Origin: Neoarius graeffei
Taxonomy: Eukaryota; Chordata; Actinopteri; Siluriformes; Ariidae
Direction of reading: 5' to 3'
Length of the DNA stretch: 64,000 bases
Assembly (NCBI RefSeq): GCF_027579695.1
Contig: NC_083577.1
Span: forward strand, 68,141,241 to 68,205,240
Part shown: one piece after another, positions 43,940 through 56,249 of the stretch
Layout: every line of letters begins with the position of its first letter
Numbering within the stretch: the first letter of the stretch is position 1
Translations under genes and position numbers: made by a program
Notes under the pieces: generated by a model
Databases searched by the model: none
The model's input: only the letters and a program-made list of their open reading frames with translations
Told to the model about the DNA's origin: nothing

Positions 43940-44360
43940 ATATTTAACAGTTATTCCACGAAATCAAGTCGTACATGAGCTGATAGCCAATGAGGCGTGT
44001 AGTGCTGGGTAGGCTAGAAGCCATGTACGATCAGATTGAGTAGAATAACTGTTTTATTCTATCCACATTTACTAGATTTTGAGCAATGGAGCATTTTTAT
44101 TGTTTTGCAAATTTGATAAATAAATCTTTAAAACGTCAGACAAAATCATTTCAGCTTAATGCAAACAAATTGGCGAAGTGTAATAATCTTTGGAAAAAAA
44201 ATGTGTTCTTACCATCAAATACTTTTATTCCAGATTTTGTTGCTGCCTTTTTGGGTTTTGTTTTCGAGTAGAGTTTTTATTTCGTCCTCGGTTCAGCAAC
44301 ACGTTCTGCCATTTTGATTTTCTCTACTCACGGTATACGAGCTTATATCCTAGTAGTAGA
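43940..44360. mobile_element. Third copy of the 6296 MITE family, with hairpin 43949-44057
   Basis: AACAGTTATTCCACGAAATC pairs with GATTGAGTAGAATAACTGTT; the body continues with the TTTTATTCTATCCACATT block. Confidence 0.7.
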
Positions 44361-45525
44361 ATAATAAATAATATAATAAATTTATTTTAAAAACCAAAAA
44401 GAAAGACAATTTATTATAATATGTTAATTATAATAATATAAATAATAAACGTTTGATTCTGTCAAAGTTATTCATGTATTTCATTCAAAATCTCACTAAA
44501 AGTCGGGGATTTTCCGCAACGTTCACAGTCATTGGGAGCTGCTTTTACTGTTTCCGTATTTGAACGGTGTGCCGTGATTGGTCGAGTGGAGATAACACGT
44601 TCTGTTGAAAATCAGTAGTGGTGTTTGTCATGTTTGGAAAGAAAGGGGATATACAATGCAGAGAAATGTGTTGGATATCGTGTTTTGCATAAAATTGATT
44701 TTAGAATTTTGAATAGCGATCAAATGCCAAACTTCTTTTGGCAGGAACTTGATTTTTTTCTGAAAATGGCACTTATTGCGTTTTGGAACCGAACTCTTCA
44801 ATTACATTTTAGTTATTGATATTAATTTTATATCATCTTATTGCCATGTGGTTGTTCAGGTGAAGCTAAAACCATTTGATTACATCCCACAGTAATGTAT
44901 TTTCGGCTGTAACATGAACACTAATTTTCATGCGCTCGTTCTAATGTTATTGTTTCTATAGTAACAGCTCATACGCAGGGACTCGTGCAGCAGACGCTTC
45001 ACATAATCGAAGACTAATAATAAACTGACTTGAAAAATGTGTTTAATAAATTAAAACCTATAATTGTGATTATTATTATTAGTATTTTTTTTTCCGGTGA
45101 CCTTTATTTAACATTTTACTGGATGGAGTCTCAGTTGGACACACTTTGTAACGGTCGCAGTGCTCCGCAAGGTTTATCAGCACAGGAAAGTTTTCAGAAC
45201 AGGACAGTCTTTAGTTTACGCTTTCCGGTTTCCCAGTAAAATAACGAGCTGTGTTTTGAGAGCGACGGAGACAGGAAAAAAGCGAGGCCAGTGAGGAAAT
45301 GACTGTTTATTGCGGCTACGACATAAGTGAGAAAATGCACTTGCTTGTCTTTCGGACATTCCACAACCTATCTAACTATAAACTATTAAAATGTGTGACA
45401 TTTTGTGTATTAATAAATTAAAGATTGTAATTGTTGGTCAGTTGCTGTGGTAAAAGTGGAATAATGCACTCCAGGACATGCTGTTACATGAAAATAATGC
45501 GCTTCATGGGGTAGCGGCACATCAC

Positions 45526-45571
45526 ACACACACACACACACAACCCCCCCCCCCCCCCCCCCCCCCCCCCC
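45526..45571. repeat. (CA)n then C28 homopolymer
   Basis: A CA repeat runs into 28 consecutive C (45544-45571). Confidence 0.95.
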
Positions 45572-46182
45572 AAGTGTGGATTATTTTTGTATAACTACAT
45601 GGTGTGTGTTATATCGTGTGTTATTCCATGGGCATGTATAGTAGAGTCGAACCATAATGCTTTATTCTGTCTTTGCCTGTAACATTTCTGTTTTTTTTTT
45701 CTCATCATTAAGAAATGATGGTTAAAATTGCTCAACCACATGCAACCCCATGAACTTTGGCTAAGAATGCCCATAATCCTGTTACACACAATATGCTACA
45801 GTAACTGCTGTGAAAAACAGTTAACTCTTCAGATGCGTTTTGAGCGTGTGTGTGTGTGTCTGCATGAAGCCTGCATCATTCAGCGAATATATGGTTAAAG
45901 AAAAATTACACAAAAGGACCACTTGCCTTGAATTTTTTTTTTCCCTGCCCTGTAATTACCATAGTATGGTACATATTTTCATCCGAGATGAATTGTTATT
46001 CCTGTTTGAGTCTTTCTGTGTCTCAGACATGTTTTTGCTGACTGAAAAATTTAGAATATTATTGATGTGAATTCAAATTAGACCAGACTTGCACTTTTAC
46101 TTAGATTTTTTTTTTCCTTTGGAAAAAAAGAGATGTTATCTGTACAAAGTCTCAAATATGCTGTTTGTGTGTCAGAGAGAGG

Positions 46183-46190
<8 letters not shown>

Positions 46191-46221
<31 letters not shown>
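46191..46221. repeat. (GT)n microsatellite
   Basis: About 13 GT units followed by GCGCGC. Confidence 0.95.
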
Positions 46222-46222
<1 letters not shown>

Positions 46223-49200
46223 CACAGGCAGCCTGAAGAAATTTGTATGTCTGTGGGGTAGGGCAGGAAGCAGAGGCTGAGCATTGGCTGCACGCTCTCA
46301 CTGCGTCATGTTATGCCATGTTTTTGATTTGTAGTCTGATTGTGCAAAAGAATGCTCAGGTCGCCAGTTCACTGAACCCCGTGTTCCTTCCCGTTTGAAA
46401 CGCCGCATGCGTTTCGTGCGTATGCCACCGTTACTGCATGGAGTCGGGTTGGCTTTTTGGTGTGTGCGGTTGCGAGTCTTTTGTACAAGTTTGCACGATT
46501 TTCTCAAATGGTGAAAGCACACTTAAACTTTATTTCATGGCTGTTTGTGAGATCTGCTCTGAGGGCAGTTAGATACTCTAATCAGTGTGTGTTGGGGGAG
46601 AGGGAATGTCTGGTGTGTACAGTGTGGCGCTCTGTAGCAGCAGGGTTTAGACTAAACAATGTGTCTCTCCGTGGCTCCATGGCAGGCGGGGTAGCGAGGG
46701 GGAGGACTGTGTCTTTGGGTGAGGGGGGGAGGACATTCCCTTGTGTTGACGCTGAGACACGCACACTATTTCACCAACAGCTGAAAAGATTGAAAAGTCT
46801 CCTCTGTTTTTTTTTTTTTCTTTTTTATTCATGAAGTCATAGACACTCTGTCGTCACCTTGCAGACACATTTCACGCCACTGAAACATGACATCACGACG
46901 GAAACGTAACGTACAACGGCCCGCTTAAAGCACCGACGTTATCGGCTTTTGTTTTCCATTTCACCGTTTTTATTTATTGATTTATTTTTTTCTCCTCTCT
47001 GTCCTCTTTCTGTTTTTATAAGCCGTCGTTGTACTTAAGTGCCATGGTTTTGCCCGATTACCCCGCCCCCTCGTCGTATGGGAATCTAATACAATTATAG
47101 GCAACGCTGCTAATTCCTATAAACATTCTGCCCACATGGTTTTATAAACACGTTCATGCGTTCTCCCACTCACTTGCATGCTGCCTGCCCACTATGAAAT
47201 GGTCTCTCTCTCTCTGTTTTTTGGCTGGTGGCCACAGTAACTGCATTGCTCGTCTTTCCCAGCTGCCCCTGTCTGCCTTTGTGCCGGGCTTCAGAGGCAC
47301 GGATCACTTTACACTCGCTGTGACATGAAGAAAAAACAGATGCCAGGTTAATCTCTTGAGTTGATGATACATTGTCATTGGAAGCAGGAAATGCATTTGA
47401 AGACGTAGAAGTTGGCTTTAGTCTTCTCAAGGCTGCGCTGCTGCTCCTGTATTTCTCCATATTGTACTTATTCGCCTCCACGCGGTTCTCTGACTTTTTT
47501 TTTTCTTTCCTAATCTACGGACGTACACACTGAGCCTCGTCCATGTCCGAGATCCAGTGAGGGGGAAATTGACATTTCGGAATAGGCCTCCTTAAGACCA
47601 CAGATAGAGATTAAGCTGCTTTTAGCCCCTGAGCCGAGAAGCCGGATGCACAGGCATGGGAGTTGCATTAGGAAAGCTTGGCAGAGTCGTCAGGTCATGC
47701 AGGGGGACGTGAACTGATTTTTTGCCAGCAGCACCCACATGTCTGGGTGGCGAGAGGCAAGTGCAGAGTAGAGAGCTGGCAGGGGGGGCGTATTTGTAAA
47801 GGGCTATTTCAAAACCTTGGCATTGCCCTCTGTGGTCAGAGGCTCAGCACTAAAGCTTTTCAGGCTGTTTTTTACTTTGCCAGCCGCAGTTGCCCGACTG
47901 ACCACAGCCAGTGGAACAACTGACTCATGCGCAAACCTGTAGCCATGTTAAATTCCCACGATCTGGTTTTAGTTGCAAATCAGAAGTGGGAAAGGACCAG
48001 AGTTGTTGGCATGCGGTTTTCTTGAACAGAGACAGGTTTGTCTTGAAGGTGTTTGCACTAAAGTAGACTTGAGTTTTCTAAGGAAAATATGAAAATGGCT
48101 CTAATTTTTTATTTTTTTTAAAAATAGTCGATTGGCCAAGTTTGTGTTTTTGTCTGTGTCCTTTGAGATTTTTCGTGCTAACGTTAAAAGAAGTTGTTAA
48201 TCATGACCACTTTGTACTCGATGATCTTAAAAAAAAAGCTTTCTGCTAAAGAGTGTTTTAATCCTCAGGGCTCAGTCTTTGGCTGAATGTGATTGTTTTG
48301 ACAGGATTGCACTTGCTTTGAACGGAATAGCACTTTGCGAGCACAAGTTTAGCTTCAAAAATGGTGTAATGCTCAAGGAATCGCATTCAGCTCGGTTAAT
48401 TTTTTTATCCAATTGCACTGATCACGACTTGCACTCCAGCTACTGCTTATTTTTGTTGCTACGTAGCATTTTATTTTTTTTAATCAAATTTTCTTAGCTT
48501 ACTTCCGAACGGGTTCCGTCATCTGTGCATTGTCTGTCGAATTTGTTTATTGAACTGCTGCAGCAAAGCCATTTCCTCAGGGGTCGGTCAGTCAGTCTGT
48601 CGGTCTATTTGTTTATTTATCGCTTTAAAAAAACCATCTGTCTCGCTCACTCGCTGTGTTTTTATGTCTATCAAGTGGATTAGAAGTCGAAGAGGCCCGA
48701 TTTCTCATTAGTTCAACCGAAGCTGTTCAACAGATTCTTGATTTGTCTAGGAGGTCATTTGCCATCGTTTGTGTCTCCGCTCTGCCGTGTATCTTAAGGA
48801 ATGTGCTGCTGCTGAAGTATCAAGGTTTTTGAATCTGTTAATTAACTGACGGGTGCACAGGAGCGTGGTTGGTTAGTGTCTCCCTCTTGGGAAAAAGAGC
48901 CAGTCGCCTAGCTACACTCCAGCCAACCGTGGTTGTTTTTTTTTTTTTTTAATGTAATGGAAGCTTCTCCGAGCAGGTTCCCATAGTGTCAGCTGTAAAA
49001 GGGTGCGGCTGCTTTTCATAAGATGGAAGAGGTTGTTGGTGTTAGTTTGATCTGTCCTTTCTCCATACAAAACCCTCTTACATGTCAGCTTGGAAAACCT
49101 GTTGGTGCACGTTCAGCAAGTTTTTAACACCCCAGTGCACATTTTCTAAGCCACTTGACCCTTTGTGGTGATGAGCTTGGGCTTCGTAGTCTGCAGATTG

Positions 49201-50537
49201 TCGGTCTGAGTGGCGGAACTAGCTCTGACTGATAGAGACGGAAAACAAGATGTTGTCTGGCCAGCGAAGACCGTGCAACATGTTAATGTCAGCATTGGCG
49301 TTCTTTACGTGTCTGCCAAGAGGATCCGAATGTACAGGTCCTTCAAGGCCTTTTTTTTTTTTTTTTCCATGCAACAGTAGTCCACAGACTGATCAGTGGT
49401 CAATTATGCATCTCGGTCTTGTAATGGCTGATGTTGGGATTTGAATAAAGCAAGATGGACATGGATTGATGTGAAATATAGCTAGCGGCAGGCGGCCCGC
49501 TTGGGGAGATGAGGTTATAAATGTTGATTTAGCCTCAGTCCTGTCGTGTTAATTGACTCTCCGAGATGATGCTTACGAGCAAAAGTGCAGTTTTGTTTTG
49601 CACTAAATTTTTAGAGGATGCATTTCTGGCCTCGCTCAAGGTAATTGTACTTATGAGTCTACAAAGCAAACATGTTGCTTCCAGACTTCCAAAAAAGGCC
49701 TTTCCTGAGGGCTTTTACCCGGAGAGATATGTTTATAAAATACTCGCAGCTGGCATTTTCTTTGATGAGCATTAGCAGCCAACCCTGTATCTGTTCCTTT
49801 TCTCTGCACCTCCTGCAGAGCTGACAGCTTCAGAGCTCTGCCTCCTTATCCAGAACAGCGTGGCGTCTGAGGAGCTATAGGATCCGCGTCGTAGCGCTGT
49901 GCATCAGCACCTCCGGGCTCTGCCTCGTATTTCTAACCCATGCTTTCCATCTCCGGCATTATACTGTGTCAAAGCTGTGGACGTTCATCAGGGGCGGACA
50001 AATCACTAGCCCTGGGACAATTTTATTTTATTAATTAAGGCAGAAAAAGACACTTCTGATTGACTTTAGCAACATGTAGTGAAATTTAAATTTAATGTAC
50101 TTCACAGTAGTGCGATGTATATGAAGGTTGTAACTAATAGTGCGTGCTTCTGAATCCCAACACCTTCTCCGCTATATGCAGCCAGCAAGTTGCATTATGG
50201 ATGTCGGTATGATTATTTATTTATGTATTTATTTATTTATTTAAAAACTCAAAACCATAACCCAGTGTTTTCCCCAGAAAAAAATTAAAGCCCTAAATTC
50301 TGGCATGATAATACACAGACAATTGAGCACCAACGGTGCGAAAACGAGCGCCAAAGGCGCAAAGTGAAACTGGGGGGTGCGGGGATTCAAACAGATGTCC
50401 CAGGTGCATTTTCAGTGTCTCTGAGAGGTTTTAGATGCATGATTATAAGATAGATTTTACCAGCGTTTCAATGATTTCTGACCTAAATAGTATTAATGTG
50501 TACACATTTGAAATTTCACCTTAAAGTTCAACATGCA

Positions 50538-50904
50538 GCGGCACGGTGGTGTAGTGGTTAGCGCTGTCGCCTCACAGCAAGAAGGTCCGGGTTCGAGCCC
50601 CGTGGCCGGCGAGGGCCTTTCTGTGCGGAGTTTGCATGTTCTCTCTGTGTCCGTGTGGGTTTCCTCCGGGTGCTCCAGTTTCCCCCACAGTCCAAAGACA
50701 TGCAGGTTAGGTTAACTGGTGACTCTAAATTGACCGTAGGTGTGAATGTGAGTGTGAATGGTTGTCTGTGTCTATGTGTCAGCCCTGTGATGACCTGGCG
50801 ACTTGTCCAGGGTGTACCCCGCCTTTCGCCCGTAGTCAGCTGGGATAGGCTCCAGCTTGCCTGCGACCCTGTAGAAGGATAAAGCGGCTAGAGATAATGA
50901 GATG
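50538..50904 (+). mobile_element. DANA/Mermaid-type SINE
   Basis: Full-length, flanked by an exact 13-bp duplication, AGTTCAACATGCA, at 50525-50537 and 50905-50917. Confidence 0.97.
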
Positions 50905-51307
50905 AGTTCAACATGCAAGTTAAACTGTTTTGTTCTAGATTACTGAGGTCTATGATAGATTGAAAATCTACGGGGATCTCTTAATTATCTATGATCAAGT
51001 CGTGCTGTAACAAAAATGTGCATGAAAATATGAACAGTGGTTTGCTCCGTCTTATGCAATCCAATGAAGAGAATCGATCATCATGACCTCCTGTTGATCA
51101 CAAAGGGATCTAAACCTAAGACCTGCCACCTTAAAATAAGTTGCTGCATTACTATAACTGTAATGATTTAGAATGTTTCTGATGATATTACCGTAATATA
51201 TGTATAACTAAGATACACTGAAAAGAAAAGTAAGGCGACTGCATATTATAAAGTTTAAATTTTGGCACTTTATTAAATGGAGTAGATTAAGATTAAAGCA
51301 TATTTAA

Positions 51308-51645
51308 AGGAAAAGAAAACTTAATTCATACATTTAAGTTTGCAGAAAGATGATGTACTTATAAACACATTCATGTTAATAAGCGTCAAATGTAGTATAA
51401 TTTCGATGAATAACGATGAGCGTATTTGGCAGTGTGACGTCGCTGTGAGCCTTTAACCAAAGAATAATCCGGAGCCTTCTTTTGTTAAATGGATCCCAGT
51501 GACATCACGCTGCCAAAAATGCTTATGATTATTATTTGAAATGATGCTATATTTGACACATTTGGACAACTTCACTTCGTGAGAGTGTTTATAAGCGCAT
51601 AATCTTTCTGCAAACCCAAACTAATGAATTAAGTTTTCTCCTCCT
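51308..51645. mobile_element. TTAA-flanked fold-back MITE
   Basis: TTAA at 51304-51307 and 51646-51649. AGGAAAAGAAAACTTAATTC at the left pairs with GAATTAAGTTTTCTCCTCCT at the right, and pairing extends over CTTTCTGCAAAC/GTTTGCAGAAAG and GTGTTTATAAG. Confidence 0.9.
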
Positions 51646-52183
51646 TTAAAGCAGATTAATTCTCCTCGGCTTTTGCTTGGCCCAGTGTTGGGCAGCGCTC
51701 TCATAGTCCGTCTCGCGGTCATCCATGCTGATGTGGATCAAATTGTCCAGCGAGTGCTTTTTGAGCCAGTCGCTGTGATCAAAATTGATGACGTTTTCGT
51801 TGTCGTGACAGTTGTCTGGTTTTGTGCGCCATCACTCGCGTGCGTTTGTTGACGTTTAGTCAACCAATCTTTGATCGAAGCCATAATGATAATAGACTCG
51901 GTCAAACTTTTGTGATTAAAATCAGTCGGCTTTGTCCGTCTGATGCGGGACAATATCGGCAGCCAACGAGATCGCTTATAACGAATCGGAAAATTCCGGG
52001 ATGTCTGACGTTTTCTTTCGATATTTTTATTGGATGGTTTGAACACGTGATCTTGACATAGCCAACAGATTACAGTTTGTTTACATCATACCACGCGGAC
52101 ATATTACTGTGACAGAATCAACACAAACATTGGGGAAAAAGGCCGCTTGTTTAACACAAATATCAATCAATATGTAAATGGAT

Positions 52184-52295
52184 GACTTGTCCAGGGTGTA
52201 CCCCGCCTTTCGCCCGTAGTCAGCTGGGATAGGCTCCAGCTTGCCTGCGACCCTGTAGAAGGATAAAGCGGCTAGAGATAATGAGATGAGATGAG
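52184..52295 (+). mobile_element. 5'-truncated SINE (3' end only)
   Basis: Only the last 112 bases, from GACTTGTCCAGGG to the GAGAT tail, flanked by an exact 12-bp duplication, ATGTAAATGGAT, at 52172-52183 and 52296-52307. Confidence 0.95.
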
Positions 52296-52572
52296 ATGTA
52301 AATGGATCTGTTATTTGCTCTCCTATGTATCTAGTTACTTGTGGGTAGGAAATTTAACGTATCGGTATAAATCTAAGCGTATCGGATTTTAACTAAAGCG
52401 ACTAAGCGTATCGGCAAACAGAGCAAGCATATCGGGCCCGATACGCTAAAACGCTTTGGGGAAAACCATGAAAACCATTTTTTTGAATTGGAAAATCCTG
52501 GTAAAGTTGGCATCCTTTCTTTTTCATCTTTATCTGACAAGTTTTCATATTCTAAGTCAAAATAATAATAAT

Positions 52573-53090
52573 CAGTTCAGTTTATATAGCGCCTTTCTCA
52601 CACCCAAGGTCGCTTTACAATTGGGGGAAAGAAAAAAAAAGAGAGAGTCTACCAAAAGAGGATCAGGATGTAATTCCACTGGCGTAGCTACCACAGTCCC
52701 ACCAAGCGCATGAAGAGGAAATCCCACACCGCCTGCACAGCCGCCAGGCAACATCGCTTGGAACACCGCGCCATGGATCCACAAAGCAAGCACAGAAGCA
52801 CCGCCGCACAGAGCGCTGGACACTCCAGATGTTAAAAGAGCAACGAGCTCACTGCAGTCCATAGCGAGGAGCACAGGCATCACCCATGGCGGACCGACGC
52901 CTGGAGGAAACCGACGCCAAAACTGGGTCCGGAGCTACACCACAACCGGTGGACAAAACACTCAAACAAAAAAAACAAACATCAAACTACACAAACACAA
53001 AAAAGAAAAATGAAAAGCTCCGGTGAGAAGCAGCAGCTAAAATACACACTGCGTACTCTCAACCGGAAACAGAAAAACACCTGATGCATA
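52573..53090 (-). mobile_element. LINE- or SINE-type repeat, minus orientation
   Basis: CAGTTTATATAGCGCCTTTC near 52575 is the complement of the AAAGGCGCTATATAAACTG tail common in fish CR1/L2-type repeats. The body to about 53090 is non-coding. Confidence 0.5.
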
Positions 53091-53474
53091 TTCCTGAAAA
53101 TATACATCATGTATTATACATCATATATATACAGTTATACAGTAGTCCTGAAAAGTATAATTTCCCATGTCCACTGCTGACATCGCTAACACGACAGTAG
53201 TAACTGTTTCAAACTAGGAAGTGGAATTTTACATGCAGGACACAGAGTGAGTAGATTGTTGCACGCAATAAAACTCCCCAGTGCCATCATACAAAAGATC
53301 CGCACTCTTGGAATACCGCTCGACCGATCAAATTAGCGGACCAGGAATGAACTGTTTTCGAATGTTTTTTCTACGCAAAGCGAGGACGGAGCATCACAAG
53401 TCATCTCGGAAACATTGGCTCAAAATTTTTATCAAACAAACAGAAACGTGATATGCTACGTGATCACCCCCCAA

Positions 53475-53528
53475 GGTACGCTAGTTAGCAAGTTATATTT
53501 GTGCATGTAACTTGCTAACTAGCGTACC
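53475..53528. repeat. Perfect 21-bp-stem hairpin with 12-base loop
   Basis: GGTACGCTAGTTAGCAAGTT(A) at 53475-53495 is exactly complementary to 53508-53528. No longer repeat was recognised around it. Confidence 0.95.
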
Positions 53529-53797
53529 ATAAATTGTTACAAGATGTTAAAACTTAAAATGGAAACAAGGAGGTCATAATCTTTGCTTGATGGACATTTT
53601 GCCATTTGTTGTTCCTAAAGTAAGAACTGAATTGGGAAGGAAAGCTTTTTGGCTTTCGGCACCTGATGCTTGGAACAATTTACGATCTGAGGTTCAACTT
53701 CAAAACCTCGTACTCTGGAGTCCAGGCTGTCTGTGTGCATGTGTTTTATATGAGTAAGTTTTAATGTAGATAATTTATGTGTTGTACATCCATCCAT

Positions 53798-54175
53798 GGC
53801 GGCACGGTGGTGTAGTGGTTAGCGCTGTCGCCTCACAGCAAGAAGGTCCGGGTTCGAGCCCCGTGGCCGGCGAGGGCCTTTCTGTGCGGAGTTTGCATGT
53901 TCTCCCCGTGTCCGCGTGGGTTTCCTCCGGGTGCTCCGGTTTCCCCCACAGTCCAAAGACATGCAGGTTAGGTTAACTGGTGACTCTAAATTGATCGTAG
54001 GTGTGAATGTGAGTGTGAATGGTTGTCTGTGTCTATGTGTCAGCCCTGCGATGACCTGGTGACTTGTCCAGGGTGTACCCCGCCTTTTGCCCGTAGTCAG
54101 CTGGGATAGGCTCCAGCTTGTCTGCGACCCTGTAGAACAGGATAAAGCGGCTAGAGATAATGAGATGAGATGAGA
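53798..54175 (+). mobile_element. DANA/Mermaid-type SINE
   Basis: Full-length copy inserted at the CCATCCAT tail of the older SINE that follows. Confidence 0.95.
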
Positions 54176-54415
54176 CCTCCATCCATTATCCGTAACCGCT
54201 TATCCTGTGCAGGTTCACAGGGCAAAGCTGGAGCCTATCCCAGCTGACTATGGGCGACAGGCGGGGTACACCCTGGACAAGTCACCAGGTCATCGCAGGG
54301 CACATAGAGACACACAACCATTCACACTCACATTCACACCTAGAGCTACCAAATAACCTAACTGCATGTCTCTGGACTGTGGGGGAAACCGGAGCACCCG
54401 GAGGAAACCCACACA
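54176..54415 (-). mobile_element. Older SINE, GGAT-tail subfamily, head missing
   Basis: Tail CCATCCATTATCCGTAACCG on the left, body to GAAACCCACACA; the tRNA-like head is lost where the L2 copy begins. Confidence 0.88.
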
Positions 54416-54442
54416 CTGGGTGCACTTCTTTTTTCTTTATAT

Positions 54443-54946
54443 ATGTTACCTCTGGGTGATATTATTCGTAAACATTGTATTAGTTTCCACTGTTATGCTG
54501 ATGACTCGCAGTTGTATGTTTCTGCAAAACCTGATGAGAGACACCAGCTTAATAGAATTGAGGAATGTGTAAAGGACATTAGACACTGGATGCTTATTAA
54601 CTTCCTTCTGCTTAACTCTGATAAGACTGAAGTACTTGTACTCGGACCACATGCAGCTAGAAGTAAGTTTTCTGATTACACAGTAACTCTGGATGGCCTT
54701 TCTGTTTCTTCACGTGCAGCAGTAAAAGATCTCGGAGTGATTATTGACCCCAGTCTGTCATTCGAAACTCACATTGATTTTATCACGCGGATAGCTTTCT
54801 TTCATCTCAGAAATATTGCTAAGATAAGAAATTTAATGTTACTACATGACGCGGAAAAACTAGTTCATGCTTTGGTTACCTCCAGGTTGGATTATTGTAA
54901 TGCCTTACTGCCTGGATGTTCCAATAAGTGCATAAACAAGCTCTAG
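54443..54946 (+). pseudogene. L2-like reverse transcriptase remnant with YADD box
   Basis: Starts just before the catalytic box ([12 protein letters not shown]) and runs to a TAG at 54944, one codon before the first copy's [12 protein letters not shown]. Lacks the fingers and endonuclease. Together with 1300-3169 it shows that the YVDD of the first copy is a private change. Confidence 0.85.
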
Positions 54947-55435
54947 TTAGTTCAAAATGCAGCAGCAAGAGTCCTTACTAGAACTAGAAAATATGACCAC
55001 ATCACCCCTGTCTTATCCACACTGCACTGGCTCCAAATCAAATTTCGTATTGATTATAAAATACTACTATTGACCTTTAAAGCACTGAATGGCCTCGCAC
55101 CACAGTACCTGAGTGAACTTCTGCTCCTCTATGACCTGCCACGCCTACTTAGATCAAAAGGTGCAGGCTATCTGCTGGTACCTCGTACGGTATAGTGAAG
55201 GCTGCCTGATCCATCCTGGTGCCCTGTGTCTGGTTGGAGTCTCATCGCATCGCTCCTGTGGAGGGCGTCCCCATGTGGACAGTTGGGGGTCGCGCCTGGA
55301 GGACGCTCTGGACTCTTGCAGTGGTGCTTTTGTGGCTGGGGACTGCAGTTGACTTGCTGACTTTGGGACTGCGGTTGTCGTGAACGGTTTTGCGCTCGGG
55401 TTTCTGTCAGTGGGGGGGTTTATAGAAATGTTAAT

Positions 55436-56057
55436 TAGGGTGCATCAGTTGCCCTCACTTTCATAAAATCTGATGCATTTTTGTTTGGGTGTTCCTTTTC
55501 ACCAATAAAGACATCCTGTAAAATTTTTTAACCATATTCAAGTCTAATGGTGGCACCATGAGGTTCATTTTTTGCCAAAAAACGCTTATTTTATGTTTTC
55601 GCGTAAGGTTTGAATCACAATGTTGGGCTCCATTTATTGATTTCTTGTGAGCCAGAGATCATGTTAAGAACCTTTGCAAGGGATTGAGAAGCATTAATGT
55701 GATTCATAATACATTTGTATTGTTTAAAAGTAGTTGAACAATGATTCAATGAACAGCTAAAACTCAAACTGTGCTTGATAATATATTTAGAATATGTACT
55801 AAAAATGTGTATCTAAGATATTTGGTATACTCTATAAGGTGCCATAATGTTTCATGAAAAGTGATCGAAATGTTGTCATAAAAGTCATAAAATAGCAGCT
55901 TTTTCCATAACTTTGAGCTCCTGGTGCCACCATTAAACTTTTGAATTTTGTCAAAATATTTCACCCAGTGTGTTTTCTTACCAAAAGGAACATAAAAACA
56001 AAAATGCATCATGATCGGAGGAACTTTTCATTTTTAGGGGGCAACTGATGCACCCTA
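55436..56057. mobile_element. hAT-like fold-back MITE in the L2 copy
   Basis: TAGGGTGCATCAGTTGCC at the left and GGCAACTGATGCACCCTA at the right are perfect inverted ends. Pairing extends with mismatches for about 130 bp (TGATGCATTTTTGTTT, AATGGTGGCACCA). The 8-bp duplication ATGTTAAT/CTGTTAAT has one mismatch. Confidence 0.88.
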
Positions 56058-56249
56058 CTGTTAATGTTATAGTCATGTCTGTTGTTGCCCAAATGAGGAT
56101 GGGTTCCCTTTTGAGTCTGGTTCCTCTCGAGGTTTCTTCCTCATGTCGTCTGAGGGAGTTTTTCCTTGCCACCGTCGCCACAGGCGTGCTCATTGTGGAT
56201 AGATTAGGGAGAAAATTAGCTGGTATTTTAAGTCGTTCAAATTCTGTAA

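Larger units (their letters stand above)
44361..50250. other. Unique-looking intron sequence with microsatellites
   Basis: No supported exon. Notable simple repeats are listed separately. Open frames here are short and without recognisable domains. Confidence 0.5.
50259..52470. mobile_element. Probable hAT-like element enclosing SINEs and a MITE
   Basis: CAGTGTTTTCCCCAG at 50263 and TTTGGGGAAAACCATG at 52470 are near-inverted ends, with AAAACCAT at 50251-50258 and 52471-52478. A minus-strand frame (51738-52046) contains MASIKDWLTKRQQTHASDG, which could be the start of a transposase. Five GTATCGG-like words lie at 52360-52445. Boundaries are tentative because the ends align with a 4-base offset. 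Confidence 0.5.

Noticed and set aside
46457-46834. 125-codon frame as a host gene
   Set aside because: Low-complexity, no domain, no splice context and no start context; typical chance frame.
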